Notes under the pieces: model-generated
What the model was told of the DNA's origin: nothing
Seen by the model: only the letters and a program-made list of their open reading frames with translations
Database searches by the model: none
NCBI GenBank assembly: GCA_035578155.1
Contig: JAPWDM010000004.1
Coordinates: forward strand, 32,950,387-33,014,386
Direction of reading: 5' to 3'
Source: Brachynemurus nebulosus
Lineage: Eukaryota; Arthropoda; Insecta; Neuroptera; Myrmeleontidae
DNA: 64,000 nt
Shown here: positions 37,174-49,039 of the stretch, piece by piece
How positions within the stretch are numbered: the first letter of the stretch is position 1
Layout of the letters: every line of letters starts with the position of its first letter
Program-made: the position numbers and the translations under genes

Positions 37174-37972
37174 AGAGCCCACCGTATGCAAAATCTATGA
37201 TAAGATACCTATGTATTTTTTGTAGGTAGTACTAGAGTCCCTATAATAAACAGAGTCGTAACATGTGTGCTGAACGCTGATTGGTTCCGGCATTTTGTAT
37301 CCAATGTTTTCGTAAAATACATTGGAAATAAATTAAATGTTAACAAAAACCATTTAGTTTAACTTAGAAAGAATAATTAAATTAAAAATTTTTAATTGTT
37401 CATTAATTCATAACTTATTAACAATAATTATGTACTCAAAAATATTTACTCAAACATGTGATAATTAATTTTGAAGCTTCCCGCTCTGTTTTGGATACAA
37501 AATGGATGACATGTCACGACTCTATTTATTATAGGGACTCTAGGTAGTACTACCCCAGACCTAAATTTTGCCCGCATGATAAAAATATGACGTCACTTCC
37601 GGTTATGGTTTTGTTACGTCATCAAATACATTGATGATATTTACACCAAAATGAAAGCTGCCAGATCTTAAAAATTCGTAAAAATATGGCTGCCTTCATT
37701 GAAAGGTTTTCTTTTTAAGTGAAAGCAGCCTCATTGTTGCGAATTACTAAGGCCTAGCAGCACTCAATCTTTTTATTTTGGACTTCGAAACCTTCGTTTT
37801 GGTGTAAATATTATCAATGTATTTGATGACATGACAAACCCATAACCGGAACTGACGTCATATTTTTATCATGCGGGCAAAATTTTGTAATTCTAAAGAA
37901 AGCTCCCTTTACCGGTACTTACAAAAAATCGTTCATCTATCTTATACATACGTTTTGCATACGGTGGGCTCT
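37174..37972. mobile_element. Long-inverted-repeat element hosting a Mutator-type MITE
   Basis: The ends AGAGCCCACCGTATGCAAAA and inverse pair over nested arms. The inner arms (37559-37620 and 37825-37889) carry TTTTGCCCGCATGATAAAAA and TATGACGTCASTTCCGGTT. Between the arms of the left half sits the MITE at 37234-37541. No target duplication was identified for the outer element, and no coding. Confidence 0.8.
37234..37541. mobile_element. Mutator-like MITE with 10-bp target duplication
   Basis: Ends AGAGTCCCTATAATAAA and inverse, followed by a CAGAGTCGTRACATGT-type block on both sides. The flanks are identical over AGGTAGTACT (37224-37233 and 37542-37551). A 9-11 bp duplication is typical of Mutator-like transposases. 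It is inserted into the long-inverted-repeat element at 37174-37972, so it is younger than that element. Confidence 0.9.
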
Positions 37973-38095
37973 CCGGCTATAAGTTTTGTGTACATATTAT
38001 GTGGAAATACAATATAATATCAATATGTATATGGACATACACACAGTACACTCACACACATACATATGTATTACATATTTCAATCTTTTTTTTAG

Positions 38096-38202
38096 GGTTC
38101 CGAAGAACTCTAGAAGCTGTTGTAATTTTTCAGAAATTCTACGCTTTTGGAACACGAAATTTTGCAAATATAATACATGCTACAGATAGATATCTCAACT
38201 AA
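38096..38202 (+). CDS. Candidate terminal exon, unknown protein
   Basis: A strong acceptor-like tract (CAATCTTTTTTTTAG) ends at 38095. The open frame entered in phase 2 runs 34 codons to TAA at 38200-38202. It includes RRTLEAVVIFQKFYAFGTRN and ends HATDRYLN. Composition is protein-like and differs from the AT-driven frames around it, but no family was recognised and upstream exons were not found. It faces the candidate exon at 38760-38819. Chance occurrence in AT-rich DNA cannot be excluded. Confidence 0.3.
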
Positions 38203-38759
38203 CCGTCAATTTTACGTTAAAGTATATTCTGATCTTTGTTAACATTTCCAAAAATTCAAATCAAAATTATTAAGAGAAATGTTGAAAAATAATTCTACGT
38301 ATACTGTTTGCAGTTTATCATTAGAAAAATCTTTTAAAGTTAAAGTTCTTTTAACAACTTTTATTCTTTAAATCTCGTTTCAGAAATATTGTATTTCAAA
38401 GTCTATGTGATTTGTAAGGAATCAAATTACCACTTAATTGACCCTTAAATAACACAAACAGAAATAACATTGTGATTGTCGAATATATTTATTTATTTTC
38501 ATAGTAAACCGTACAAAATAATATAATGCCACCTATTTTATTCGGAAACTACAAAAATGCAAATAAGTCAAAAACCTTGCTTAATGTGTGTATAAAACGC
38601 ACTTGGACAACTCTTTTAATGAGTGTTGTATATGAATATGGAGATTGTATGTGTGTGCTATCAATGCTATAGTTGTTTATTTATTTAAAAAATTTTTGTC
38701 TAAGCGTGTGACGATGATATGGATGTCTGTGTGTTTGTAAGTATGTGATGCCTGTTTGT

Positions 38760-38819
38760 CTACTGAAACTTGAGTTCGCTTAGGTCGGGTTGCAGGTAAA
38801 TTGGTATTTCAAAGTGTTG
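38760..38819 (-). CDS. Candidate terminal exon, unknown protein (minus strand)
   Basis: On the minus strand a pyrimidine-rich acceptor (TTATTCTTTTATTTCAG) ends at 38820. It is followed by 19 codons reading QHFEIPIYLQPDLSELKFQ and a TAG stop (38760-38762). An AATAAA lies about 75 nt downstream (near 38681-38686), giving a compact 3' UTR. The combination of acceptor, normal-composition codons and poly-A signal makes this the best host-exon candidate in the first 59 kb. The protein was not recognised, and upstream exons, expected at higher coordinates, were not located. Confidence 0.4.
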   Translation of the reverse strand, partial: QHFEIPIYLQPDLSELKFQ

Positions 38820-38822
38820 CTG

Positions 38823-39930
38823 AAATAAAAGAATAAATTTGGTAAAAAATTTATAGCGGTGACTTTCATGTGGACATTTAGAATTTTACGATAATGATAA
38901 CCGATGCAGATACTTTCGCATTTTCCGTTAGAGTTTTCCTCTAAAGTTACTCAATTATGAATAAAAAATTTTCTTTTTGATAATTGAAATACATTTTTGT
39001 TTGTAATATAATTGGCCTTTCGTCACATCTGTTTTTCTTTACAAACTTTTAACTATACCCCTTTTCAAATACAATTGATCATGAGTTTTCGTTAAAAAAT
39101 TAAATAATTCTTATATTCGAAACAAATCAATCTTCTATTCTTTTCTAAAAACAAACTGCAAATTTAAAATTTACGCATTTGAAACAATGAAAGAGATAAA
39201 GCTAAGAAAACGGGAATTACTCAAACTCGTAAGTGATGACTAATGTTTAAATTTAAGTGAAATAGACTATATTTAAAATCGTTTAAAAATTAATTTTTGA
39301 TCTTAGTGAGAAAATTGAGAGAAGAAAAAATAAGTCGTTATCAAACATTGTTATTAATTTCTGTTTTTCTCTTATGTACTTTAGCTGCAAAACTATCGAA
39401 TATGGAACACATTGTACAGATTTGACATATACATACCAATACATAAAACGGGTATTTAGTTTTTATAGATATGTAGTGAAGAAGTTGTGTACCAATGTAT
39501 CAACAATTAGAAATTCATGTTTTATGATAGTTAAAAGAAAATGTTTTTAATTTTTGAAAAATTACAACTCATGGAAATTTTTCTTGTGTATTTTTTTTCA
39601 TTGTTCTGTTCTGTTCTCTTTTTATTTGTTTGGTAATTTATAAGTGTAGTTTTTAATGTAATTTGTTACTAAATTAATAATGTGCAATGCAAATACTGAT
39701 ATCAGAGTTATGGTTTTTGCAGTATTTATAATGCACTGTGATATAAAAAACTAAAAAATTTATAAAAACTAAAAAAATAATTCATAAACTTATTTTAATC
39801 AAAATTTATGAAAAACTGTTCGCTTTTCTGTGTACAATATAGTACATATAAGTTCGACAGTGAACACATGTTTACATATTATAGTAAAATAAAAAAAATT
39901 TTTTTGTTTATTTTTAAAAAAATTGTTATT
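38823..39930. other. AT-rich, no recognisable feature
   Basis: If the exon at 38760-38819 is real, this would be the start of a long intron. No second exon was identified. Confidence 0.4.
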
Positions 39931-39931
39931 T

Positions 39932-40114
39932 ATACAGGGTGCGAATAATTTTAGTTTGGTCAGAGGCGTATTCAGGGAAATTTATATTAAACGATGAGTT
40001 GGCTGGGATGCGATTTTTTCAGATAGCGAATTCCGAAAAAAAATTTATGTCTTCGGCAATTATACACCGAGATAAACCATCTGTTAAAAGGAAGAGAGTT
40101 ATTTACTTTACACC

Positions 40115-40121
<7 letters not shown>
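39932..40121. mobile_element. MITE, TATACAGGGTG ends, abutting (TA)n
   Basis: TATACAGGGTGCGAATAATT at the left and the inverse of TATACAGGGTGTAAAGTAAA at the right. Its right terminus runs directly into a (TA)n tract. Related termini are at 36216 and 62042. The 97-codon frame 39939-40232 runs across it and the (TA)n and is not a gene. Confidence 0.7.

Positions 40122-40180
<59 letters not shown>
40118..40180. repeat. (TA)n microsatellite
   Basis: About 31 uninterrupted TA units next to the MITE terminus. Confidence 0.95.
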
Positions 40181-40183
<3 letters not shown>

Positions 40184-40320
40184 ATATTTTACCTTTCTAA
40201 CAGTAAGATTATTTTCAAAACCCGTTTTGTAGTATTCTACGCCGCATTTGCGTAGTTATAGTCTCGTCTCAGGTTCCATCGTGAGACCGGGCGTGTAAGC
40301 TGAATTTCGAGTTTTCGAAA
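40181..40320. repeat. Dispersed repeat following (TA)n, copy 1
   Basis: GTGAGACC, AGCTGAATTT and GAAATTCGCTAATA occur in the same order and spacing as at 56925-56985, also downstream of a (TA)n tract. Confidence 0.55.
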
Positions 40321-41673
40321 TTCGCTAATAAAAAAAGTTTCCGTAATAAAATCATTATTTCTATACAAATCAGTGACATTTACTTTTATTGGGCGTTATT
40401 TCTAATTCTATAGAAATTTGAAACTTTTTAATTGACCCTTTGATCTGAGTTAAATTGTCAGTAATATTTCGATGTACTGTATTACAACTCTAAAAAAAAA
40501 GTAAAGGTAATAAAATTTAAAAAAAAATATTATTGGTTAAAAAAGATGACAAGGATAAAAAAGCAGCTGGTACAGTGACAATTTAATTTACTTATCTTTC
40601 TCACACAAAAATGTGACAAACCAAGTCGGATTTACATAGCTAAAAAAAACTTCATAATTCAAAAAGTTAAATGAATGTAGATAATTTTTAAAACTATTGA
40701 TTTAGATTATAATTTAACATTTCTAAATCGTATTTTGTATTGCCATATTCTATTTTAAATTGAAAAGTAATATTTTTATGAATGTTACTGCAAGAGGGTA
40801 GTTTCGTACTGAAAATAATTTATTTCATTTTTTGCTATAGTGTAAATCCAACTTGTAAAATTTTATTACGTTTACTTTTTTCTTAGAGTTGTAGGATAGT
40901 ATATAGAAGGATTCATGTAATTAAATCACGAAAAAAAATCTGAAATGTTCAACGCTCCTAAAATGTATCTATCTGCAGTGAACTTGGCCTTCAATTTTCA
41001 TTACTCCAATTGTAAATATATGTATTTTGTAATTACATATTTAATTATAATATAGCAAGCATAACAAGGCTACGTTTAAACAGTTTCGTTTGAACGACGT
41101 CAATAAAATTTTATTATATATTTGTAAATTTTATTATGGGTACAATCAATTAATTTAATTGTAAATTTACAAATGTCTACAAAAAAAAAGTAATAAAATA
41201 AAAATAAGAACACGGCATTTCATTGTTACTATTACTTTTATGAATTTTCCGAAATTGTATGTAACACAACAACAATTACCTATTTGTTAAACGTTATACA
41301 ATTATGATGTTGCCGTTCAGAATCAGAAAACGTTGAATCATTTCGTGTTAAATGTCAATCGACCCACATTTACGTCAGTTGTCTTTACTTTTATTTATTT
41401 TTTTTTTATTTTGTTTTTGGAATTTATCAATTGTTTATGATCATTTAAATTCATTAATCATCCGATTAATTTTTAAATGGAAATTTCTTCTAACAAATTC
41501 CATTTCTCCTAAGGTTTTAAAGAAAAATTTCGGAAACCATATTGTTTAGTCATGTCTGCTTCTTGTACTTTTAAAATTTCTGCAGTAGGAGTCTATGAAC
41601 ATGAAATTTTGTATATACATATTAATTCCTCCAAAGAAAATACTTTCCACCTTTTTTGAAGGTATTTCCCCTT
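40321..41673. other. AT-rich, no recognisable feature
   Basis: Poly-A/T-rich DNA with only short low-complexity frames. Confidence 0.45.
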
Positions 41674-41873
41674 CAGAAGCGTAACTACAGACTTTGCGAT
41701 CTGGAGCAATTTGAGCCAAGCGCTCTCTTTAGGCGTCTATTATTTCCCAAAAATTAAAAGTGCCGAGCAAAACAAAAACATTCCCTCAGTTTTCTTTGCG
41801 TTCTATTTCTTTCCCCTATTTCCATGCGCCCTAAAACGGCTGTTCCACCTGCTGCATTGTATTTACGCCTCTG
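41674..41873. mobile_element. hAT-type MITE (CAGARGCGTAA ends)
   Basis: Left CAGAAGCGTAACTACA, right inverse of CAGAGGCGTAAATACA. Flanking octamers (TTCCCCTT, CTTTCCTT) are only weakly similar. The terminus resembles that at 6077-6319. Confidence 0.6.
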
Positions 41874-42342
41874 CTTTCCTTATTGGAAGTTGAGGTTTTC
41901 TTCCCATTTTTTTTCAAGCCCGTTTATGACATTTTAATTTACGCGGTAAACGCGATTTGATTGTATAGATATATGTATATGTGTCCTCCTCCCCAATAAA
42001 CTTGGCTGCATACGCACCTGCTAGCCACCGAAGAATCCTAACTTAATGCGTACTCAACACGCACCTGACATTTATGGGTTCAATTACATTAATGGGTTAC
42101 AATCTTGGTGCGCTAATGTGCGTTTTATAATAATTCAACAATTTATTTTCTCTTCTTAAAAATTAAAATAATATGTTTTTCACAATTTTCCCGCATCTTA
42201 TTTTAATTTGCCATAATCTAAAAATAAGTTTTTTATTATAAATAAACACGCGGTCTGGAATCTAATGGCACACTTGCGTGTTGCACTGATATGTATATAT
42301 ATGTAGGTACATTCTACAATCGAGTTGATGATTTAATATTAA

Positions 42343-42899
42343 GTCGGTTCTACACGATGCTACGAACGTTCCTTCCAACGTTCGATCGAACGTTGGAGGC
42401 AATTAAGTTCGATAGTTGGTGCGACGAATGTATCTGCTACACGGTGAATCGAATGTTTGATCCAATGCGAATGATGATGTGTTGGTACAAACGTTTATTC
42501 AGTGAACGAGGCTGTTATCTGTCTGATGTTATCTCTAATGTTATACACTGATGTTGTCTCTCTTGTATAATGTGTTGGTACAAACGTTTATTCAGTGGAC
42601 GAGGATGTCATCTGTCTTATATGATCTCTAATGTTATACACTGATGTTGTCTCTCTTCACATGAAAAAGTCGTGCAGCTGCTGAGTTGAACCAACCAACG
42701 CAACCAACATTGACCTTTAAACGTTCGAAGCATCCCTTTGACTCGGTGCAAGAATACCGATATCGAGCGGAACATGGCCAAATGCGAATGTTTGATGCTC
42801 GACATTGGACACTCGTAGGTTCAAACAACGGCCACACGATGCGATGAACCATCGAACGTCCAATGTTGGAAGGTGTTCGTAGCATCGTGTAGAACCGGC
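42343..42899. mobile_element. MITE with GYCGGTTCTACACGATGCTA ends and internal tandem repeat
   Basis: About 50-bp inverted ends beginning GTCGGTTCTACACGATGCTA (left) and the inverse of GCCGGTTCTACACGATGCTA (right). TTAA precedes the left end and a diverged TTAAA-type sequence lies at the right. Inside, a unit of about 93 bp starting TGTGTTGGTACAAACGTTTA (42478 and 42571) is tandemly duplicated. Open frames on both strands here are repeat translations. Confidence 0.85.
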
Positions 42900-44324
42900 T
42901 TTAAATCTAAATTTTAATCTTGACTAATTTATTTCAAAATTGATGATGAATCGCGTGGGAACATGTCTAATAATATTCACCGCTCAAAATACTTCAAGTA
43001 GTAAAATTTTTTTTTCTAAAGTATTTGTATTTATAGAAAATTTCTATGGAAATTTTTAGAAATTTTTAAACGTAGTTATTGCAAATATTTGGTGATATCT
43101 TAAAAAAAAATTTAATTAGGGTATCATCAAATGTGATAAAAGATAAAAAGCATTGCACAGTAGTAAGGAAAATTATGAACACAATATTTTTTTTTATGTC
43201 TCCGGCACTCGATAAGTTGTTAATGAATTGAATTTTATTTAAAATTATTATCGAAAATTAATTTTTCACTATATGTATAACAATAAACAACTAACTAAAA
43301 AGTCAATTAATTTTATAATAAATTAAAATTTAATAAATTATTTAAATTTATAAATAAATTAGTTTACAAACATATGTGGCTAAATACACATAATCGTATG
43401 TTTATAATTAATTTTAAATATAATTATTTAATAAAACGTTGCGGATTTTGTAAATAATAGATTTCTAATAGCTATACATAAATATGTACTGTATTCAATT
43501 TTCCATTTAAAATTAATATCTATAGTTTGAAATTATGTCATAGTTATATTTCTTTTTTTGTTTTTAAATATAAAATCACTGCAATATACAGTATGTTTAC
43601 TGAAAGTTCTTTATTTGGAATTGTTGTATCAATAGTAAAAGTGTTATTTATATTCCAACGGAAAATTTCCAAAGTAAATTTAGGAATTTGTAATTCGATG
43701 ATGGATTAATATTTTTTTTATATACCTACCTAAGGCCTTTTATGTATGGAATGACGCATGGATTATACACAACGAAAAAGTGGTGGTTTACAATCGAAAG
43801 AAGTAGAATCATTTGTGGATGGTAGAATGGTAAAATTGTGATTTGCAAATTTTTGGGAGAACTTTTTCTTTACGTTTGTACGTGGCTACTTGAATAACAA
43901 ATTCAGTGTAGTCCCAGTGAAAAACAATTTGCAAAAATGTTTGCATATTTGACTATACTGTCACCAAAGTTACGTGTCTCTAAAACACGTAACTTGTAAA
44001 TGAAGACTTAAACTCTTTTTTTGGTCTGACTCAATTTTTTTGGCACTTAGGTTGTTTTTGAAATTCAGTCTTCAAATGTGAACCAACCGAGATTTGATAG
44101 CAGGAAATCATTTTAAAACAGAAAACTAAAACTGGAAGTGCTGATGCTAGAACCCAATGAACCGGAAAATAGAGCTGTTTCGTTAAATGATTGTGAGAAC
44201 CAAGAAATGTCAACAAATGTGTTGGTGTGAGTGCTGGGAAAAGGTACATGCGTTGTAGTAAAACGTATTTTACAGTAACGTTTAAACCCAATTTAATATT
44301 AAATTACAGTAGCCGTGTGTTAAT
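42900..44324. other. No recognisable gene
   Basis: AT-rich to 43730. 43740-44290 has a more balanced composition and an 86-codon minus frame (44031-44291) without a recognisable motif. Confidence 0.4.
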
Positions 44325-44695
44325 ATTTTTCGATACATATTGTACTAGCGTATAACAGGTTGCCTTGATCAAGAGTGTGGTTTAACTCGCATTTTAAAAA
44401 TTGGCAATATATTACTAAAAATTGACATCTGATAATTTTAACATTGACGCGATGTATTATAAAATGGTGTGACTTTTAATGGTTCTTCGTAAACTAATAT
44501 CGTTCAAAATTACTGAAAAAACGCCACTGTAGAAATATTAGATACAAAAAGAAAAACTTTGTAACATTTTACAGAAAAAATTATATAATTCCTTAGTAAA
44601 GATGTTATTGGAATATTAAATTTTAAAGTGATAGTAAAATGGTACAATTGATTGAGCCAACCTGTTATACGTCAGTAGAATATGTATCAAAAAAT
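44325..44695. mobile_element. Inverted-repeat element, GATACATATTSTACT ends
   Basis: GATACATATTGTACTAGCGT then ATAACAGGTTGCC at the left, and the inverse of GATACATATTCTACTGACGT then ATAACAGGTTGGC at the right. Arms are about 40 bp, with a non-coding core. Superfamily unknown. Confidence 0.7.
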
Positions 44696-44858
44696 CTTGA
44701 CTCTGCTAGAAACAATTCGTCAGCTTAGCAGTAGTTATGAATAAATATGTCGAAGCGCTGCGCTGGGAGACGATTCATTTTATGTTGTAGCAGTATTAAT
44801 TAATTTACCATATCGATACAGTTTCTTTACAATTCCTCGAATATTTTTGTGTCAGATT

Positions 44859-45121
44859 CAGGGACGAATTAACCCACATTGGATCCCTAGACATTTTTTT
44901 ACCGGGCCCTCTTTCTCTCCCACAAGTAATAGAGCCCACAAAAAATATAAAACAATAAAAAAAAAAAATAATGTGAAAAATTAAAACAAATAAATTAAAT
45001 TTTTGTCCTATCTTATTTACAGATCTTTTCAAAATAGAAAATTTGACCGGGCCCCTTCAAAAAACCGGGTCTTAGAGGCCTAGACATTTGTCTCATTTGT
45101 CTATGCGACGATCTGGCGCTG
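44859..45121. mobile_element. hAT MITE H, copy A
   Basis: Left CAGGGACGAATTAACCCACA, right the inverse of CAGCGCCAGATCGTCGCATA. Flanked by a perfect 8-bp duplication, GTCAGATT (44851-44858 and 45122-45129). GGGCCC-rich blocks lie at 44903 and 45048. Related copies are at 47826-48048 and 49040-49288. Confidence 0.93.
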
Positions 45122-45167
45122 GTCAGATTGATCTTGTAGTTGTTACCTACAATTTGATTGAACTTAA

Positions 45168-46089
45168 CCCTAGAATCATACGTACTCGTCAAAACGACGA
45201 ACGAACTTCTCTACCTGCTCCAATACTACAACTTTTCGGTACCTGCTTGCTGTGAAACTTCTGTTATCTAATTTATTTGTTATTATAACACATAAGACGT
45301 ATAAATTTTGTTTATAACTATTGTCGTTTTTTTTATACTGAAATAGTGTGCGTCAAAAGGACGACGATGTATGATTAACCGATGTTTTTTTTTTAAGATT
45401 TTTTGTACTCCACATATAAAAGTTTTCCTAATTTTTCTAAAATTTATTAAAGATATGGATGTTATAATTAATTTATTCAATGATTATGATAATGTGAAAG
45501 ATGATTACAGATGTTTGACTTATAGAGACGACATAATACTGAAGTTTTAATATATTGAATCGAAAACTAAAGAATGCGTTTCGAATGACTTAATAAAAGA
45601 TTAACAATTTATTTTGTGGAAAATATATTAATCTTTATTATTTTTTGAGGTCTTATTCGAAAATTACTAACAAATTTTAGAAAATTTACAAATGTGCCTA
45701 ATGGGGAAATAACTACCTATCTATAGGAATATTTATGACTGAGAAATTTCACATTCTGTAAAGTCACACATGTTCACTGACTCATAATAGTTCATAAATT
45801 AATTATTTGAAAGACATGTTTTATGATACAATTGATGTATTTATCTATTTTTTAATTTGTATAATGAAAATATGCTTTGATAAAAAGATTAAAAAAATTA
45901 GTAAATATTTATATTAAGAAATTTTTCCAAATCCAATTTTGTTAAATATTTTGTCCGCTTTTGTAGTATTGTTATGTAAAAAAAAATGTTTTTTGCAAAT
46001 AAACTCTAAAACTTCCCGTAAAAAATCCATTCGTCAAAATGACGCTGATGTATGATTAACTTATCGTAGACCAACGTATGATTCTAGGG
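45168..46089. mobile_element. Non-autonomous piggyBac-like element
   Basis: Perfect 16-bp inverted ends CCCTAGAATCATACGT (45168-45183 and inverted 46074-46089), flanked by TTAA (45164-45167, 46090-46093). CCCTAGAA-type termini next to TTAA are canonical for piggyBac. A near-palindromic CGTCAAAACGACG motif occurs at 45187, 45351 and 46032. No transposase, so it would depend on an element elsewhere. Confidence 0.93.
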
Positions 46090-46093
46090 TTAA

Positions 46094-47327
46094 TAATAGT
46101 CACTAGTATAAATTTACTTATTCCCACGACTGTTGGTATCAATTACACTCGAATACGTAATATGATGATGATGTTTTCAAACATGAAATAAAATTAAACA
46201 CATAATGTAATAGTATGATCTTATAGCCGTACAAACACATGTAAAACAACAATATACCATACTTTTATTAAACCGTTTTTGCTCTATAAACAGGCGCATG
46301 AGTTGCACGTACATGTATGTATGTTATATTATGAAATGATCTATGTAATGTATCCATTTATTAGCCATCAACATCATCAAGCCATTATACAAGGTCATTT
46401 CATGTAATTTTCCAGATGATCGAAGTGTAAACTAAAACTTATTTGTATCTATGTATGTTTATTCAACGTAATTTAGTGTACGTTTACACAGTACAAAATT
46501 ATACTAATAAAAGTTAAAACAATACTTTGTGATACTTCGAAAATTTCGACTGTGATTTGTTTTTTGTGTTTTTGATTTGCTTCTGGTGTAATTATTTCAT
46601 AAATTGTCAAGTACATACAGTATTGTGGAGTGATTACATATTTTTACTGTAGTGTGTATTTTATATGTAAAAAATTTTATACAAATTCAATATTAGTGGA
46701 AATTTTTCAAAATTGCAAATAAAAGTTTGATCAAAGGTACGAATTTTTCAATTAGAAAATATTACTTTTGACAGATATTTTAATTTACTAATATTAAATT
46801 AGCATCGAAAATTCCATCAATATCATCAATTATTGCCACCAAAATATTTAACTAATTCCAGCACGCCAAAGGTTATTGCTCTTATCTAGTACTCAAGCTT
46901 TTATTTACATTAAATCGATATGAAAAATTCGTTCACTGTTAACAATTTGTGTTATGATTGTGTTTCTTTAACAATGGTCCTCAAGATACTGAGCAATATT
47001 CTTAAATAAAGCTGCTGTGGAGACCTTCTTTTAGTTACGAGTTACAAGATTGAAATAAATTGTTGATAAAAAGATTCAAAGTGTAATTTCAAAAATTCGA
47101 GTCAAAATCTTGCATGTAGCTTACAACGATCAAACTCAAAAAGAGATGAATACTCTCAAAATAGAATTTTAATTTACTGAGACCATTTTTTGAAAATGTA
47201 TGAAACGATTTTACTGTTCATTCTGATTGATTTCTAGCCACGGTTATTAACTCTTAAAATGTTTCGCCAAAACTAATCTTTCATCTAATAAAGGTATATT
47301 TTTCCAATTGTTAGAGTAAAATCAAAG
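46094..47327. other. No recognisable feature
   Basis: AT-rich with scattered moderately complex stretches. No coding frame above background. Confidence 0.45.
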
Positions 47328-47335
47328 ACTTGCAT

Positions 47336-47798
47336 TAGTGATGTCGGATAATTAATCGATTAGTCGGTTTAGTCGACTAATTTTGTTTACATTTAGTCAT
47401 ATTTTAGTCAACTATTTTACCTTCGATTAAATGATTAAAATGATTAATTTTTTTTAAATGACTAAAAACGACTAATTTGACAATTTTTCTGTATTATTTA
47501 TTAGACTTCACAAAATGGAAACTAAAAAATTATCTACAATCTATATGATTTCTCACTTTTATGTGATTAATATCTTTCTTTTTCTTAAAAGAAAAATATT
47601 AAAAAACCATAATTAATTTAAAAGAAAACCTCCTTTTTGAAAGAGTTACATGTACATTACCTTACTATGAATTCGATTAAAAATTTAGTCGATTAGTCGA
47701 CTACTCTATGCTCTATATTTTCGACTAATGACTAATTTTATCTGAAAAGAAATTTTAGTCGATTAATCGATTAACTGCTTCTCGGCCCGACATCACTA
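47336..47798. mobile_element. hAT MITE with reiterated TTAGTCGATTAATCGATTA core
   Basis: Ends TAGTGATGTCGG and CCCGACATCACTA, flanked by ACTTGCAT (47328-47335) and TCTTGCAT (47799-47806), 7 of 8 identical. Subterminal TTAGTCGACTAA / TTAATCGATTA palindromes occur at both ends. It shares the TAGTGATG terminus with 5604-6061. Confidence 0.92.
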
Positions 47799-47825
47799 TC
47801 TTGCATTCGATACAGAGTACCAATT

Positions 47826-48048
47826 AGGACCGGATCATCGGTTAGACAAATGGCTAGGGCCCGATTCTTTGAAGGGCTCGGTCAAAGTGTCTATTTTGAA
47901 TATTTGAATCAATATTTGAGATTTATTTTTACATTATTTAGGTAGTTTTGTTTTATTTTTTGTTTTATAATTTTTGTGTGTTCTATATCTTGCGGGGGTA
48001 CAAGAGGCAGAAAATATCTAGAACCCCAAAGTCGGTTAATCAGCCCTG
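47826..48048. mobile_element. hAT MITE H, copy B
   Basis: TAGGACCGGATCATCGGTTAGACA at the left aligns with the copy A and C termini. Right end TTAATCAGCCCTG. GGGCCCGATTCTTTGAAGGG block near 47858. No clean target duplication. Confidence 0.75.
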
Positions 48049-48107
48049 TCCACACCTTTTTAAGCTTCATGGAAATGTTTAAAGGCACTGACTCTGAATA
48101 GATTTGT

Positions 48108-49039
48108 TGTAGTCTGGAATCATTTTCGCCATTAATTGAAATAACATTAAGTCGTGTAACATGAAACGTTGTTTTCCGACCACTTGGCCGATCATGTAAT
48201 TCAGATAGGTAAATATCGACATTTTTTAAAAGCTTTTATTTAACTTGCTATGTTAGTATGTTTGTTTAGATCAAATCTTGGAATCAAAATTTAGACAAAT
48301 TTTAATTGAGGTAGAGGTTTCAAATTCTGCATACGTGTATAATCTTGATGACAATACAATATTGTATAATTAGTTTTGTCCTAAATCGCCCCAAACCAAA
48401 ATTGTTGATTTTTAGTCCTGTGCAACTTTTTGACATTTAGAATTATCAAATATTGTCCATTGACTTTACATTGCAATTTTTTTCCATAGTTATGTTTGAT
48501 TAGGGTATATTAACCGATTAAAATATAGATAAAATAAATACTTCTTTAATTTTTTTTTTAATTATTTGTAATCAGACTAAAAAGTAGAAAATAAAGTAAA
48601 AAAAAAAATGTTTTTTAAGAAAAAGCCTTTATTTAAAATTGGGCTAAAAAAAATAAAATAACTTTTGAGTGAAGTTTCAAGCAATTTGCAATATAATTTA
48701 TAAAAGCTTGAGGCGTTTAATTAAGTTTGGTAACTACTAAAAAGAAAAATAAATTAGCCTTAAGCTTTTGCATGTTGCATATTGCTTCAAACTTCACTCA
48801 AAAGTTATTTTAATTTTTTAACCCATTTTTAAATAAAAGCTTTTTATTAAAAAGCATTTTTTTTACTTTAATTTTTTAAACATTAGAGAAATGTTCAAAA
48901 GCAATTCTTTAATTTTAAATAAAATTCTTGTAACCCGAAATCACTTGTACCATTACCAAAATAATATTAGGTCGTGTAATATGAAATGTCGTTTTCCGAC
49001 CACGTCGTCGAGAATGTAATTCAGAAAAATATTGACACT
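48108..49039. repeat. Duplicated flank around hAT copies B and C
   Basis: A block of about 100 bp containing GTCGTGTAAYATGAAAYGT, then GTTTTCCGACCAC and ATGTAATTCAGA, is present near 48152 and again near 48973 in the same orientation. Each copy lies beside a hAT H element. Confidence 0.65.
48597..48868. repeat. Palindromic MITE, AAGCTTTTATTTAAAAAT family, copy 2
   Basis: Arms pair through CTTTATTTAAAATTGGGCT, AAAATAACTTTTGAGTGAAG and AAAAGCTT, each with an inverse on the other side. Related to 2016-2270. Confidence 0.75.

Noticed and set aside
42291..42885. Several open frames on both strands
   Set aside because: All fall in a MITE with inverted ends and an internal tandem repeat.
44031..44291. 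86-codon minus-strand frame
   Set aside because: No recognisable domain and no supporting signals, although base composition is less AT-biased.
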